DNA of 64,000 nt from Rhodococcus sp. HM1 (GCF_023218075.1 NZ_JALPTB010000021.1:30988-94987); one strand, 5' to 3'. Positions 7,859-16,730 are shown, numbered from the stretch's first letter. Notes: a model not told the origin generated them from the letters alone. Numbers and translations are program-made.

Positions 7859-9139
7859 ATGAGCTCGTCGCAGACGACGGATTCCAAGCCCGAGATCTAT
7901 ACGTTCCGCGAGGAGGACATCCAGCGCGCGCGCGATCTGGTCGGCGTCTATCACGCGGTGACGCAGCGGGAGCAGTACACCCGTGCGACCCCGGACATCA
8001 TGCGCAACTTTGCACGCAGCTACGGCGACGACAATCCGCTGTTCGTCGACGAGGAATACGGCCTCGACACCCGCTGGGGTGGGCAGATTGCACCGCCGAT
8101 GATCAACATCGGTCTCACCAAGGACCTGCTCGCGGATCCGGTGCCGAAGGAGCAGCGTCGTCCGTCGTTCCGCGGCATCCACGTGTTCGTCTCGGGCACC
8201 ACCACCGACTGGTACCGGCCGGTCTACGACGGCGATACCCTCTACTCGTTCCAGGGCTTCGAGAACGTCGAACTCAAGGAATCCGAGTTCGCCGGCCGTT
8301 CGCTCATCGTCACGCGCATCCACGTGCAGTTCAACCAGCGTGCCGAGGTCGTGCAGACGCAGCGTGTGATCACCATCCACACCGAGCGCCACGAGTCGAA
8401 GAAGCGCAAGAAGTACGACGCCATCGAGCCGGCGTCCTACACACCCGAGGACATCGCGAAGATCGACGAGATCTACGCGGCCGAGGTCCGACGGGGCGCG
8501 AACACCCGCTACTTCGAGGACGTGGAGGTCGGTGCGAGCCTCGGCACCATGGCGAAGGGGCCGCTGACCACCACGGACATGGTCGTGTTCCATTCGGGTG
8601 GTTACGGTTTCGCGCCGTACACGCCGTCGTCCAGCCGGTTGGCCTACAAGAACCGCCAGCGCATCGCTCCGTTCTACATCCCGAACGAGCAGGGCATCCC
8701 GGATGTGGCGCAGCGCATCCACTGGGACAGCGAGTATGCCCGCTCGATCGGTCTGCCTGCCGCATACGACTACGGCATGATGCGTGACTGCTGGCTGAGT
8801 CACTTCCTCACGGATTGGATCGGCGACGAGGGCTGGCTCGAGACCATGTCCAGCCAGATGCGCAAGTTCAACTATCTGGGCGACACGCACATCTTCACCG
8901 GTGAGGTCGTCGGCAAGCGCATCGAGGGCGACCGCTACCTCGTCGACGTCGAACTGCGCGGCACCAGCCAGCGCGGTGAGGTCACGTGCCCGGCCACCGC
9001 GACGATCTCGCTGCCGAGCCGCGAAACCGGATTGGCGGTCCTGCCGACCGCACCGGTGGAGCTCGAGCGTGTCGCAGCGCAGATGCTCAAGCGCAGCGGC
9101 GAACTGCGTGCGGAGAAGCGTCGGGCTGCACAGGTCTGA
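7859..9139 (+). CDS. Double-hotdog MaoC/FAS1-like dehydratase
   Basis: A 426-residue protein with two hotdog units. The N-terminal unit (about 20-190) looks like the FAS1-like dehydratase domain (VYHAVTQREQYTRATPDIMRNFARSYGDDNPLFVDEEYG). The C-terminal unit (about 210-400) starts at TRYFEDVEVGASLG and contains the MaoC-like LPAAYDYGMMRDCWLSHFL. Such proteins hydrate 2-enoyl-CoA to the (R)-3-hydroxyacyl-CoA or related compounds. The ATG at 7859 was chosen over an upstream extension because GGAGG lies just ahead of it and homology begins there. The crotonase gene follows 93 bases later. Substrate not determinable. Confidence 0.88.
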   Translation: MSSSQTTDSKPEIYTFREEDIQRARDLVGVYHAVTQREQYTRATPDIMRNFARSYGDDNPLFVDEEYGLDTRWGGQIAPPMINIGLTKDLLADPVPKEQRRPSFRGIHVFVSGTTTDWYRPVYDGDTLYSFQGFENVELKESEFAGRSLIVTRIHVQFNQRAEVVQTQRVITIHTERHESKKRKKYDAIEPASYTPEDIAKIDEIYAAEVRRGANTRYFEDVEVGASLGTMAKGPLTTTDMVVFHSGGYGFAPYTPSSSRLAYKNRQRIAPFYIPNEQGIPDVAQRIHWDSEYARSIGLPAAYDYGMMRDCWLSHFLTDWIGDEGWLETMSSQMRKFNYLGDTHIFTGEVVGKRIEGDRYLVDVELRGTSQRGEVTCPATATISLPSRETGLAVLPTAPVELERVAAQMLKRSGELRAEKRRAAQV

Positions 9140-9232
9140 TCGTTCCACCCGATCAACCCGCCGGGGCACGGCCTTCAGACGGCCCCGGCGGGTCATCCAT
9201 ATCCGCCTACGACATGCACGAACGAGGACCAC

Positions 9233-9982
9233 ATGCCGGTAACCACCGAACTCCGTAACGGTGCAGTTGTAGTGACTCTGCGGTGGACGGACAAGCGCAA
9301 CGCCCTGTCGGCGGACGACGCCGTCATCGTCTCCGATGCCATCACCGCCGCCGGGTCCGAGCCAGATGCCAGGGCACTCGTCCTGACCGGGGAGGGCACC
9401 TTCTCCGCGGGTGGGGACCTGCCGTACTTCGCCGAACTCGGCCGCACGCTGACGCCCGAGGAGATTCACCACACCATCTACAGCCGTGTGCAGGGCATGG
9501 TGCGCGCACTGCGCGACTGTCCGATCCCCACGATCGCCGCCGTCGACGGCGCGGCTGTCGGGCTCGGGATGGATCTCGCGCTCGCGTGCGACATGCGGTT
9601 CGTCGGCCCTGACGGATTCCTCATGCAGGGATGGGCCCGCGCCGGTTTGATCGCCGGAACCGGCGGGGTCGCACTGCTCCACCGCATTGCGCCGGACCTA
9701 CTGTGGCAACTGCTCGCGGCACAGGAGCGCATCACCGGCGAGCGTGCGGTGGAACTGGGCCTGGCCGAACGCGGGGAACCGGACGCATTGTCCGCGGCCT
9801 TCGCCCGCGTCGAAGCACTGTCGTACGTCGATCGCCGCGTGCTCGGCGAGTACGCCGCGCTCGCGCGGAAGGCGGCCTGGCCGGCCGAGGAGAACTTCGA
9901 CGACGCGGGCGCGCGGCAGGGCCACCTGCTCTGTTCCCCACAGTTCCGTGAACTCACCCATCGTCTACTCGGAAAATCCTGA
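9233..9982 (+). CDS. Enoyl-CoA hydratase/isomerase (crotonase family)
   Basis: A 249-residue crotonase. The oxyanion-hole regions are FSAGGDLPYF near 62-71 and DGAAVGLGMDLALACDMRF near 104-122. The stretch GWARAGLIAGTGG corresponds to the segment that carries the catalytic acid in classical hydratases, but the usual Glu is not obvious, so hydratase, isomerase or another crotonase reaction are all possible. A short GAGGA motif precedes the ATG. It is downstream of the double-hotdog dehydratase gene in the same direction and ends at a hairpin terminator. Confidence 0.88.
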   Translation: MPVTTELRNGAVVVTLRWTDKRNALSADDAVIVSDAITAAGSEPDARALVLTGEGTFSAGGDLPYFAELGRTLTPEEIHHTIYSRVQGMVRALRDCPIPTIAAVDGAAVGLGMDLALACDMRFVGPDGFLMQGWARAGLIAGTGGVALLHRIAPDLLWQLLAAQERITGERAVELGLAERGEPDALSAAFARVEALSYVDRRVLGEYAALARKAAWPAEENFDDAGARQGHLLCSPQFRELTHRLLGKS

Positions 9983-9995
9983 GCGCGAAGTACTT

Positions 9996-10032
9996 ACGCC
10001 GGCCACCCTCGCGCTGCGATGGTGGCCGGCGT
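9996..10032. terminator. Bidirectional hairpin terminator
   Basis: A 12-bp perfect inverted repeat (ACGCCGGCCACC at 9996-10007, with 10021-10032) between the convergent crotonase and second GntR genes. Confidence 0.75.
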
Positions 10033-10051
10033 TCGATGTGGTGAGGCGACC

Positions 10052-10852
10052 TCAGTCCAGAACGTCACGAACCTGCGTCGACTCGTGGCCGAGGAGCAGG
10101 GAACCTCGCGATACCGTCATGTGCTGCTGCCAGTGGTCGTAGGCGGCGTCGGCATCGCGTGCGCGCAGGAGCTTGATCAGCCGACGGCACGATCGGATCA
10201 GAAGCAGGAAGTTGCTCTCGTACCTCTCGTGGTCCCGTCGGTTCTTCTCGGCTGTGACCGCTTCCACGTGCCGTTCGAAGATCTCGTGCATCATCCCTGC
10301 GAGCAGGGCGAGGGTGGCGTTTCCGCACATCTGCACCAGTCGCAGGTGAAACGCTGCGGATCCCGCGGAGAGCGTGTCCGCGGCGTAGGACGCGGGAATG
10401 TCCTCGTCGACCATGCGCTCGAGTTCGTCGAATTCGGCGTCACTTCCTGTCAGCGCGAGCAGTCGCGCAGCGTGCGGCTCGAGTGCCTCCCGGGCGACGA
10501 GCACATCGGCAACCGTGGCGCCGGACAGTTCGAGAAGTAGTGACGCCGGCCGGGCAACAATCTCGGGACCGGGTACACACACCCGCGCGCCGGACCGTGA
10601 ACCGCGCCGTACTTCGACGAGCCGTTCGGATTCGAGTACTCGCACGGCTTCGCGCAGGGTCGGTCTGCTCACGGAGAAGTGCTCCATGAGTTCGGCCTCG
10701 TGCGGTAGCCGATCGCCGTCGGCGAGTTGACCGTCGACGATCATGCGCCGCAGCCTCAATGCCACCAATTCGGCCGTCTTGGGCGTACGTACCGGACGCG
10801 ACGATGCGGTGTCGAGCGAGTCGAAAATCGGTGCGATCGATTCATCGGCCAC
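10052..10852 (-). CDS. GntR family regulator, FadR/FCD subfamily (second)
   Basis: A 266-residue GntR regulator. The winged HTH at about 22-90 contains GDRLPHEAELMEHFSVSRPTLREAVRVLESERLV. The FCD domain follows, with the expected F-H ligand in AFHLRLVQMCGN and a basic C-terminal region. It is related to the GntR protein at 6874-7677 (same PKTAELVA entry into the HTH and the same layout), so the two may be paralogues recognising similar operators. It is divergent from the thiolase-like/DUF35 pair at 11109, and a copy of the shared palindrome lies between them. Ligand unknown; acyl-CoA or a pathway acid is inferred from context. Confidence 0.9.
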   Translation of the reverse strand: MADESIAPIFDSLDTASSRPVRTPKTAELVALRLRRMIVDGQLADGDRLPHEAELMEHFSVSRPTLREAVRVLESERLVEVRRGSRSGARVCVPGPEIVARPASLLLELSGATVADVLVAREALEPHAARLLALTGSDAEFDELERMVDEDIPASYAADTLSAGSAAFHLRLVQMCGNATLALLAGMMHEIFERHVEAVTAEKNRRDHERYESNFLLLIRSCRRLIKLLRARDADAAYDHWQQHMTVSRGSLLLGHESTQVRDVLD

Positions 10853-10966
10853 GAATTACCTCCGGGAACAGGCGAGGGAGTCGCAGGGCACTCGCTCGAG
10901 GGATGCAGTCGACCGTCATGGTGGGACCATCGGCCCACTATCGGCTGACGCTGGTGTTACTATGAC

Positions 10967-10982
10967 TCATAGCTTACTATGT
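10967..10982. promoter_or_regulatory. Copy of the shared 16-bp palindrome
   Basis: TCATAGCTTACTATGT differs from ACnTAGTnnACTAnGT at two positions. The inner arms CATAG/CTATG at 10968-10981 are perfectly inverted, and GTGATA follows, as at several other sites. It lies between the second GntR gene and the thiolase-like operon. Confidence 0.6.
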
Positions 10983-11108
10983 GATACACGTCATTGGTAT
11001 GTTTTCGCGATGACATGCGTGTGAAGCCGGTACGGGCTCCACGCGGGTGCCGTTGGCGCTCGCTATTGGTTCCTCGACCGACCGGAATTACCGAACGGAG
11101 AAGCTGTC

Positions 11109-12302
11109 TTGAGCAACGGCCTGCGGGATGTCGCCATCGTCGGTGTCGGAGCCACCCCCTATTACAAGCGTGGAGGATCTGCGCCCCAAACGATTACGGA
11201 GCTTGCCGGTAAGGCGATCCTCGCGGCGTGCGAGGACGCGGGAATCTCGGTGAAGGACATCGACGGTTTCGCCTACTACTCGGGCGCGGGTGCCGGCTAC
11301 GGCGACAAGATGGACACCGCCGACTTCATGGAAACCCTCGGTATCCCCGAGGTCACCTTCACTGCCTCGCTGACCTCCGGTGGAGGTGGCTCCGCCGGAG
11401 CTATCGGCCTGGCGCGCGCCGCCATCGTCGCCGGTGAGGCGACCACGGTGGTCACGGTCATGGCGCTGCAGCAGCAGAAGCAGCGTCTCGGCACGGTGTT
11501 CGCAGCGAGCGCCCCGAATCCGACCAACTCCTTCCTGCAACCGTCCGGTCTCGCCGGCCCGGGGCACTTGATGTCGGTGCTGGCGCGTCGTCACATGCAC
11601 CTGTACGGCACCACGCGCGATGCATTCGCCGAGATCGCCATCTCGGAGCGCCAGAATGCGCTCAATCGCCCCAAGGCCATCCAGAAGAATCCCCTCACCA
11701 AGGAGGAGTACTTCAACGGACGCATGATCGCGGATCCGTTGTGCTTGTACGACTTCTGCATGGAGACCGAAGGCGCGGTCGCAGTGATCACCACGAGTGT
11801 CGACCGTGCGAAGGATCTGCGGCAGAAGCCCGTCCCGGTCGTCGCTGTTGCGCACGGTGGTCGTCGTGAGTGGGGTCGCGCGTTCGCGTGGTACGGGATG
11901 CCCGACGAGTACTTCGCGTCGGCCGGCAACGCACCGATCGCGAAGCGTCTGTACGAGCAGTCGGGCCTGTCCGCCAAGGACATCGATGTCGCACTGCTCT
12001 ACGACCACTTCTCACCCATGGTGCTCATGCAGCTCGAGGACTACGGATTCTGTGAGCGCGGCGAAGGTGGTGCCTTCGTCGAGAGTGGCGCCATCCGGTA
12101 CGACGGCGGTTCGATCCCGGTCAATACACACGGCGGTCAGCTGTCCGAGGCCTACATCATCGGAATGACACACATCATGGAGGCGGTGGAGCAGATGCGA
12201 GGCACTGCGATCAATCAGGTCGAGGACGCCGAGTTCGCGCTTGCGACCGGTGGTCCCGCGTCGCTGCCCGTCAGCGGTCTGATCCTGGGACGTGCGGCAT
12301 GA
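11109..12302 (+). CDS. Thiolase-like SCP-x/Ltp protein without the thiolase cysteine
   Basis: A 397-residue thiolase-fold protein with a TTG start (GGAGAAG just upstream). It starts RDVAIVGVGATPYY, typical of the lipid-transfer/SCP-x branch. Where thiolases carry the nucleophilic Cys, the sequence reads SLTSGGGGSAGA at 87-98 with no cysteine. The conserved YDHFSPMVLMQLEDYGFC and NTHGGQLSEAY segments are present. Its stop overlaps the ATG of a DUF35 gene. In steroid side-chain degradation, Ltp2-type proteins of this kind pair with a DUF35 partner and act as retro-aldolases on beta-hydroxyacyl-CoA rather than thiolases. That role is inferred here; the missing cysteine and the partner are seen directly. 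Confidence 0.87.
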   Translation: MSNGLRDVAIVGVGATPYYKRGGSAPQTITELAGKAILAACEDAGISVKDIDGFAYYSGAGAGYGDKMDTADFMETLGIPEVTFTASLTSGGGGSAGAIGLARAAIVAGEATTVVTVMALQQQKQRLGTVFAASAPNPTNSFLQPSGLAGPGHLMSVLARRHMHLYGTTRDAFAEIAISERQNALNRPKAIQKNPLTKEEYFNGRMIADPLCLYDFCMETEGAVAVITTSVDRAKDLRQKPVPVVAVAHGGRREWGRAFAWYGMPDEYFASAGNAPIAKRLYEQSGLSAKDIDVALLYDHFSPMVLMQLEDYGFCERGEGGAFVESGAIRYDGGSIPVNTHGGQLSEAYIIGMTHIMEAVEQMRGTAINQVEDAEFALATGGPASLPVSGLILGRAA

Positions 12303-12730
12303 GCGACATCGTAGCTACGCCGTTGCCCGGCGAGACCGTCAAGATCACGACCGATCCGCACACCGAACCCTTCTGGCAAGCGGCCAAGGAAGAGCGCCTC
12401 GTCGCGTGCCAGTGTGCAGATTGTGGGCACTTCCGGATGCCTCCCACCCCGTTCTGCCCCGAATGCCAGTCCACGGAAAAGAAGTGGCCGGAACTGTCCG
12501 GCCGCGGCACCGTGTACAGCTTCGCGGTCGTGCACGGCTTCCCGGGCCTGCCCGACATCACCGTCGTCGGCGCGGTCATCGATCTCGAAGGTGCCGCCCC
12601 GGCCCGGCTGGTGACGAACGTTGTCGACATCGATCCCGACGAAGTGGTAATCGGGATGGACGTCGAGGTGCGTTTCTCCCCTATCTCCGACGGGTGGAAG
12701 CTACCGGTGTTTCGCCCCGTAACGGACTGA
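12299..12730 (+). CDS. DUF35 OB-fold/zinc-ribbon acyl-CoA-binding partner
   Basis: A 143-residue protein with an N-terminal rubredoxin-like zinc ribbon (CxxC pairs at Cys39/Cys42 and Cys53/Cys56) followed by an OB-fold (GRGTVYSFAVVHG and GMDVEVRF). This is the DUF35 layout. It overlaps the thiolase-like gene by 4 bases (ATGA), implying translational coupling. In known systems DUF35 proteins form a complex with a thiolase-like enzyme and bind the CoA substrate. Ends before a very strong terminator. Confidence 0.92.
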   Translation: MSDIVATPLPGETVKITTDPHTEPFWQAAKEERLVACQCADCGHFRMPPTPFCPECQSTEKKWPELSGRGTVYSFAVVHGFPGLPDITVVGAVIDLEGAAPARLVTNVVDIDPDEVVIGMDVEVRFSPISDGWKLPVFRPVTD

Positions 12731-12768
12731 ATCGGCGCCTGAAGGCAACTGAACAGCACACGATCTGC

Positions 12769-12808
12769 AGTCGGTGCCGCGAACATCTCGGTGTTCGCGG
12801 CACCGACT
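12769..12808 (+). terminator. Strong hairpin terminator
   Basis: A 17-bp perfect stem (12769-12785 with 12792-12808) and a 6-base loop, followed by a pyrimidine-rich stretch (CTTCTACTTCC). It separates the DUF35 operon from the ABC importer operon. Confidence 0.9.
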
Positions 12809-12830
12809 CTTCTACTTCCGATGGAGTGGC

Positions 12831-12846
12831 ACTTAGTTAACTAAGT
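12831..12846. promoter_or_regulatory. Perfect copy of the shared 16-bp palindrome
   Basis: ACTTAGTTAACTAAGT is a perfect 16-bp palindrome. It lies just upstream of a TTGACA element at 12851 and 143 bases before the ABC permease start. It is the best-formed member of the set and a strong candidate operator or activator site for the importer operon. Confidence 0.75.
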
Positions 12847-12850
12847 AGTG

Positions 12851-12879
12851 TTGACAACCTAAGTGGCGCGCCTCACAAT
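12851..12879 (+). promoter_or_regulatory. Possible sigma-70-like promoter
   Basis: TTGACA at 12851-12856 is followed after 17 bases by CACAAT at 12874-12879, a 4/6 match to TATAAT. It is placed directly downstream of the palindrome and upstream of the ABC importer genes. Prediction by eye only. Confidence 0.4.
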
Positions 12880-12988
12880 AGTCAGGACGCGGCGTGCACA
12901 CCCACCACTTCGACCCGTCGAATTTCTCGCTTGTGCTCGAACGCAGGGCGCGCCCAAACCCCACGCCCAGCCGAACGAAGGGTTTTCC

Positions 12989-13936
12989 ATGTTGCGGTTC
13001 ATGGCATCACGACTACTGACGGTCGTGCCGATGCTTCTGATCCTGACGGTCATCGTGTTCCTACTCGTTGAAATCGCGCCCGGCGACCCCGCTGCGATCA
13101 TCGCCGGCGCCGATGCCTCACCCGAAGCGATCGAGGCGGTCCGGCAGCGACTCGGACTCGACCAGCCGGTGTGGCAGCAGTACCTGTCCTACGTGTGGAA
13201 CGCGTTGCAGGGCGACCTCGGAACATCGTTCGCGACGAACGAACCCGTTACGGAAGTGATCGCCCGCAGGCTCCCCAGGACCTTGTCCATCGGACTGTTC
13301 GCGATGCTCATGGTCGTCCTCCTGAGCATCCCGCTCGGCATCCTTGCCGCAGTCAAGCGTGACAGCGCATACGACCGGCTCCTCACCGGCAGTTCGGTGT
13401 TCCTCCTGGCGGTTCCGCCGTTCGTGCTCGCCGCCATCCTGGTGAAGTGGTTTGCCCTCGGTGGCCTGCAGATCTTTCCGCCCACCGGTTATGCACCGAT
13501 GAGCGACGGACTGGGGGAATGGCTGATGTACGCCACACTTCCCGCGATTGCGGTCGCCACAATCAGCCTCGCCGAACTCACGCGCCAGGCACGCGGCTCC
13601 ATGATCGAAGCGCTGGAACAGGACTACATCCGGACCGCACGCGCCAAGGGGCTGAGCAAGATGGCGCTCGTATGTAAGCACGCGGCGAAGAACGCTTCGG
13701 TTCCGTACATCACCATGCTCGGCCTCAACGTGGGCCGCGTCGTCGGTGCCGCCGTCATCATCGAGGCGATCTTCAACATCCAGGGTTTCGGTCAGCTCGG
13801 AGTTACTGCCGTCATCAACCGCGACATTCCGACGATGCAGGGTGTCGTCCTCGTCAGCGGCGTGATCGTCCTGCTCGTCACCCTGCTCGTCGACATCTCG
13901 TACGGCTATCTGAACCCGAGGATTCGCAACAAATGA
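12989..13936 (+). CDS. ABC importer permease, DppB/OppB type
   Basis: A 315-residue inner-membrane permease of the peptide/opine/nickel importer family. The first membrane segment, LLTVVPMLLILTVIVFLLVE, is followed by the family hallmark APGDPA. There are about six membrane segments. The EAA-like cytoplasmic loop is in DYIRTARAKGLSKMALVCKHAAKNA. The ATG at 12989 was chosen because a GAAGG motif precedes it and homologues begin there; an in-frame GTG lies further upstream. First gene of an operon with the second permease, two ATPases, a hydratase pair and a binding protein. Substrate unknown. Confidence 0.93.
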   Translation: MLRFMASRLLTVVPMLLILTVIVFLLVEIAPGDPAAIIAGADASPEAIEAVRQRLGLDQPVWQQYLSYVWNALQGDLGTSFATNEPVTEVIARRLPRTLSIGLFAMLMVVLLSIPLGILAAVKRDSAYDRLLTGSSVFLLAVPPFVLAAILVKWFALGGLQIFPPTGYAPMSDGLGEWLMYATLPAIAVATISLAELTRQARGSMIEALEQDYIRTARAKGLSKMALVCKHAAKNASVPYITMLGLNVGRVVGAAVIIEAIFNIQGFGQLGVTAVINRDIPTMQGVVLVSGVIVLLVTLLVDISYGYLNPRIRNK

Positions 13937-14823
13937 CCACTACAGTGACGAACGCGAAGAGCGCCAAGACGCTGTTCTCGTACACGCCGGGCCGGACGAT
14001 GAAGCGGCTCATGCAGGATCGCGTCGGCATGTTCTGTCTCGCGGGCCTGATGTTCCTCGTATTCATCGGTGTACTGGCACAGTTCTGGACGCCGAAGGAC
14101 CCCTCGGCCCAAAGTTTGCTGAACAGACTCGAAAGTCCCAGCAGCGAATACTGGCTCGGCACCGATGCCGTCGGACGCGACATCCTGAGCCGGCTCATGG
14201 TCGCCACCGGTGTCGACTTGGCGGCGGCCGCCCTCGCAGTGGGCATCGGCATCGTCGTAGGCGCCAGCCTCGGTCTGATGGCCGGCTACCTCGGTGGTGT
14301 GCTCGACTCCTTCACCAGCCGAGTGTCCGACGTACTGCTGTCGCTCCCACCACTGCTCTTCGCAGTGGCAATCGTGGGAGCTCTCGGACCGAGCCTGACG
14401 AACGCGATGATCGCGATCGGTGTGCTCCTCGCCCCTCGGTTCTTCCGGCTCGTGCGTGTCAGCACCCGAGAGATCATCAACGAGGACTACGTGGAAGCCG
14501 CCCGCTCGGGCGGTGCCGGACCGATCCGGATCATGGCGCGCCACGTGGCACCGAACATCGTCTCGCCGCTGCTCATTCAGATCTCCTTCGGCGCCTCCGT
14601 GGCGATCGTCGCCGAATCCGGTCTGAGCTTCCTCGGGCTCGGCGTGCAACCGCCGACGGCGAGCTGGGGTTCGATGGTCAAGGAGGGATTCGACAATCTT
14701 GCGATCAACGGCTGGACCATCATTCCCTCCAGCGTCGTGATCGTTGTTTCCATCCTGATGTTGTCGCTGTTCGGCGACAGCCTGCGGGACGCAGTCGGCA
14801 GCCAAGGCGGGAGCAAGGCATGA
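13933..14823 (+). CDS. ABC importer permease, DppC/OppC type
   Basis: A 296-residue partner permease. The N-terminal cytoplasmic segment and first membrane helix are followed by the DppC-type SSEYWLGTDAVGRDILSRL near residues 70-90. The EAA loop is in DYVEAARSGGAGPIRIMARHVAPN and the C-terminal half has the usual ESGLSFLGLGVQPPTASWG. It overlaps the DppB-type gene by 4 bases (ATGA) and the next gene likewise, so translation is coupled. Confidence 0.94.
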   Translation: MTTTVTNAKSAKTLFSYTPGRTMKRLMQDRVGMFCLAGLMFLVFIGVLAQFWTPKDPSAQSLLNRLESPSSEYWLGTDAVGRDILSRLMVATGVDLAAAALAVGIGIVVGASLGLMAGYLGGVLDSFTSRVSDVLLSLPPLLFAVAIVGALGPSLTNAMIAIGVLLAPRFFRLVRVSTREIINEDYVEAARSGGAGPIRIMARHVAPNIVSPLLIQISFGASVAIVAESGLSFLGLGVQPPTASWGSMVKEGFDNLAINGWTIIPSSVVIVVSILMLSLFGDSLRDAVGSQGGSKA

Positions 14824-15842
14824 CCATCACCACCGAGAAGGCACTCGAACAGGACACCGTTCTGAAGGTCGACGATCTGTGCGTCGACTTCAAGACCCCT
14901 GATCACGGGTGGACGCGCATCGTCGACAACGTCGCGTTCAGCGTCCGCAAGGGCGAAACAGTAGGATTGGTAGGCGAATCAGGTTCGGGCAAGACGGTCA
15001 CCTCGCTTGCGATCATGCACCTGCTGGCCCGAAATGCCCGGGTTTCCGGTTCGGTTGTCGTCAACGACCGGGACCTGAACAGCTTGTCGGAGAAGCAACT
15101 CGACGGGGTTCGCGGCGCCGAGGTCGCGATGATCTTCCAGGAACCGCGACGCAGCCTCAACCCGGCCTTCACCGTGGGTGACCAGGTCGCCGAGGCGGTC
15201 CGCCGGCACCGCAAGTGCTCGCGTAAGGACGCGTGGGCCCGCGCAGTCGAATTGTTCGACCGGGTCGGCATCCCCGAGCCGGCGAAGCGCGCGCACGCCT
15301 ACCCACACGAGTTCAGCGGTGGCATGTGCCAGCGCGTCATGCTCGCGATGGCGCTGTCGTGCGATCCGGATGTGCTCATCGCCGACGAGCCCACCACCGC
15401 TCTCGACGTGACGGTGCAGCGGCAGGTGCTCGGCCTGATCCACGAACTGCAGCTAGAGCTCGGGCTCGGCGTCCTGCTCATCACCCACGATCTCAGTGTT
15501 GTCGCGGAGGTGTGCGACCGGGCCGCGGTGATGTACGCGGGGCGGATCGTCGAAGACGCACCGATCCTCGAACTGTTCGACAACCCGCGCCACCCCTACA
15601 CCGCGGGCCTGCTGCACGCGATGCCCGATCCGGTCAGGCACGCCGAGAAGATGGGTGTCATCCCCGGCCGTGTGCCACCGCCGCACGAGTTCGTCGAGTC
15701 GTGCCGCTTCGCACCCCGGTGCCCATATGCCCGCGCGGAGTGCACGACGGACTACATCCCGTTGTCGACCATCGGTACCGACCATCTCGTGCGCTGCGTC
15801 CGCACCGACGAGATTTCGCTGGAGGACGCGTTCTATGAGTGA
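14820..15842 (+). CDS. ABC importer ATPase, DppD/OppD type
   Basis: A 340-residue nucleotide-binding subunit. Walker A is GESGSGKT near 54-61, the Q-loop is FQEPRRSLNPA, the signature is FSGGMCQRVMLAMAL, Walker B is LIADEPTTALD, and the switch His is in LLITHDLSV. The C-terminal oligopeptide-importer extension (CRFAPRCPYARAEC, with clustered cysteines) identifies the DppD/OppD group and in some relatives binds an Fe-S cluster. Overlaps the permease gene upstream and the next ATPase gene downstream. Confidence 0.94.
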   Translation: MTITTEKALEQDTVLKVDDLCVDFKTPDHGWTRIVDNVAFSVRKGETVGLVGESGSGKTVTSLAIMHLLARNARVSGSVVVNDRDLNSLSEKQLDGVRGAEVAMIFQEPRRSLNPAFTVGDQVAEAVRRHRKCSRKDAWARAVELFDRVGIPEPAKRAHAYPHEFSGGMCQRVMLAMALSCDPDVLIADEPTTALDVTVQRQVLGLIHELQLELGLGVLLITHDLSVVAEVCDRAAVMYAGRIVEDAPILELFDNPRHPYTAGLLHAMPDPVRHAEKMGVIPGRVPPPHEFVESCRFAPRCPYARAECTTDYIPLSTIGTDHLVRCVRTDEISLEDAFYE

Positions 15843-16722
15843 AACGACCATGACCGGCGCACGGAGCAACGATCCGACGTCCACCGGTACTGCAGCCCTG
15901 GTCATCGAGGGACTGACGAAATCGTATCCAGCCAAACGCAATCTGCTCGGCCGCGTGACCGAGACCGTCGATGCGGTGCGTGGAGTGAGCCTCGAGGTAC
16001 GACGCGGCGAGACGCTCGCGCTCGTCGGCGAGTCCGGTGCCGGCAAATCGACCGTGGGGCGGCTGGCGCTGCGGCTGATCGAGCCGAACTCGGGGTCGAT
16101 CAGGGTGCTCGGGGACGACATCACCGCAATGGGACGGTCCGAGCTGCGCAAGGTTCGGGGCCGGGCGACGATGATCTTCCAGGATCCGTTCAAGTCGCTC
16201 AATCCCCGTGCCCAGATCAAGTATTCGATCGCCGAGCCGATGCTGTCGCAGGGCGGCTACAGCGCATCCGATCGCGACAAGCGGGTCGCCGCACTGCTCG
16301 ATCGTGTCGGTCTCGCGGCGCACCACCTCGAGCGCTACCCGTACGAGATGTCGGGCGGTCAGCTCCAGCGCGTCGCCATCGCCCGGGCGCTGGTGACTGA
16401 TCCGGAGATCGTCGTGTGCGACGAACCGGTGGCGGCACTCGACATGTCCATCCGGTCGCACGTCATCAACCTCCTGCGTGAACTGCAGTCCGAACGCAAT
16501 CTCGCGTACCTGTTCATTTCGCACGACATGTCGCTCGTACGAGTCATTGCCGATCGCATCGCGGTGATGAAGCGCGGCGAGATCATCGAGTGCAACGACG
16601 CAGCCACGCTGTTCGCCGATCCCACACACGAATACAGCCGGACGCTGCTCTCGGCCATACCGGCCGCGCATCCGAGCATGCGGACCTTCCGCCCGGCTCC
16701 GGCCGCCCGGGTCGCGGGATAG
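15835..16722 (+). CDS. ABC importer ATPase, DppF/OppF type
   Basis: A 295-residue second ATPase. Walker A is GESGAGKST, Q-loop FQDPFKSLNPR, signature MSGGQLQRVAIARAL, Walker B VVCDEPVAALD and switch His in LFISHDMS. The start at 15835 overlaps the previous gene by 8 bases. It completes a heterodimeric ATPase with the DppD-type protein. The C-terminus lacks the long cysteine extension seen in the DppD-type partner. Confidence 0.93.
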   Translation: MSETTMTGARSNDPTSTGTAALVIEGLTKSYPAKRNLLGRVTETVDAVRGVSLEVRRGETLALVGESGAGKSTVGRLALRLIEPNSGSIRVLGDDITAMGRSELRKVRGRATMIFQDPFKSLNPRAQIKYSIAEPMLSQGGYSASDRDKRVAALLDRVGLAAHHLERYPYEMSGGQLQRVAIARALVTDPEIVVCDEPVAALDMSIRSHVINLLRELQSERNLAYLFISHDMSLVRVIADRIAVMKRGEIIECNDAATLFADPTHEYSRTLLSAIPAAHPSMRTFRPAPAARVAG

Positions 16723-16730
16723 GGGTACTC

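Noticed and set aside
7784..9682. 632-residue antisense frame across the dehydratase and crotonase genes
   Set aside because: Shadow of two well-supported + strand genes.
12831..12846. KstR or KstR2 operator (steroid regulon)
   Set aside because: The site ACTTAGTTAACTAAGT does not fit the KstR or KstR2 motifs as I know them; the palindrome set here is different.
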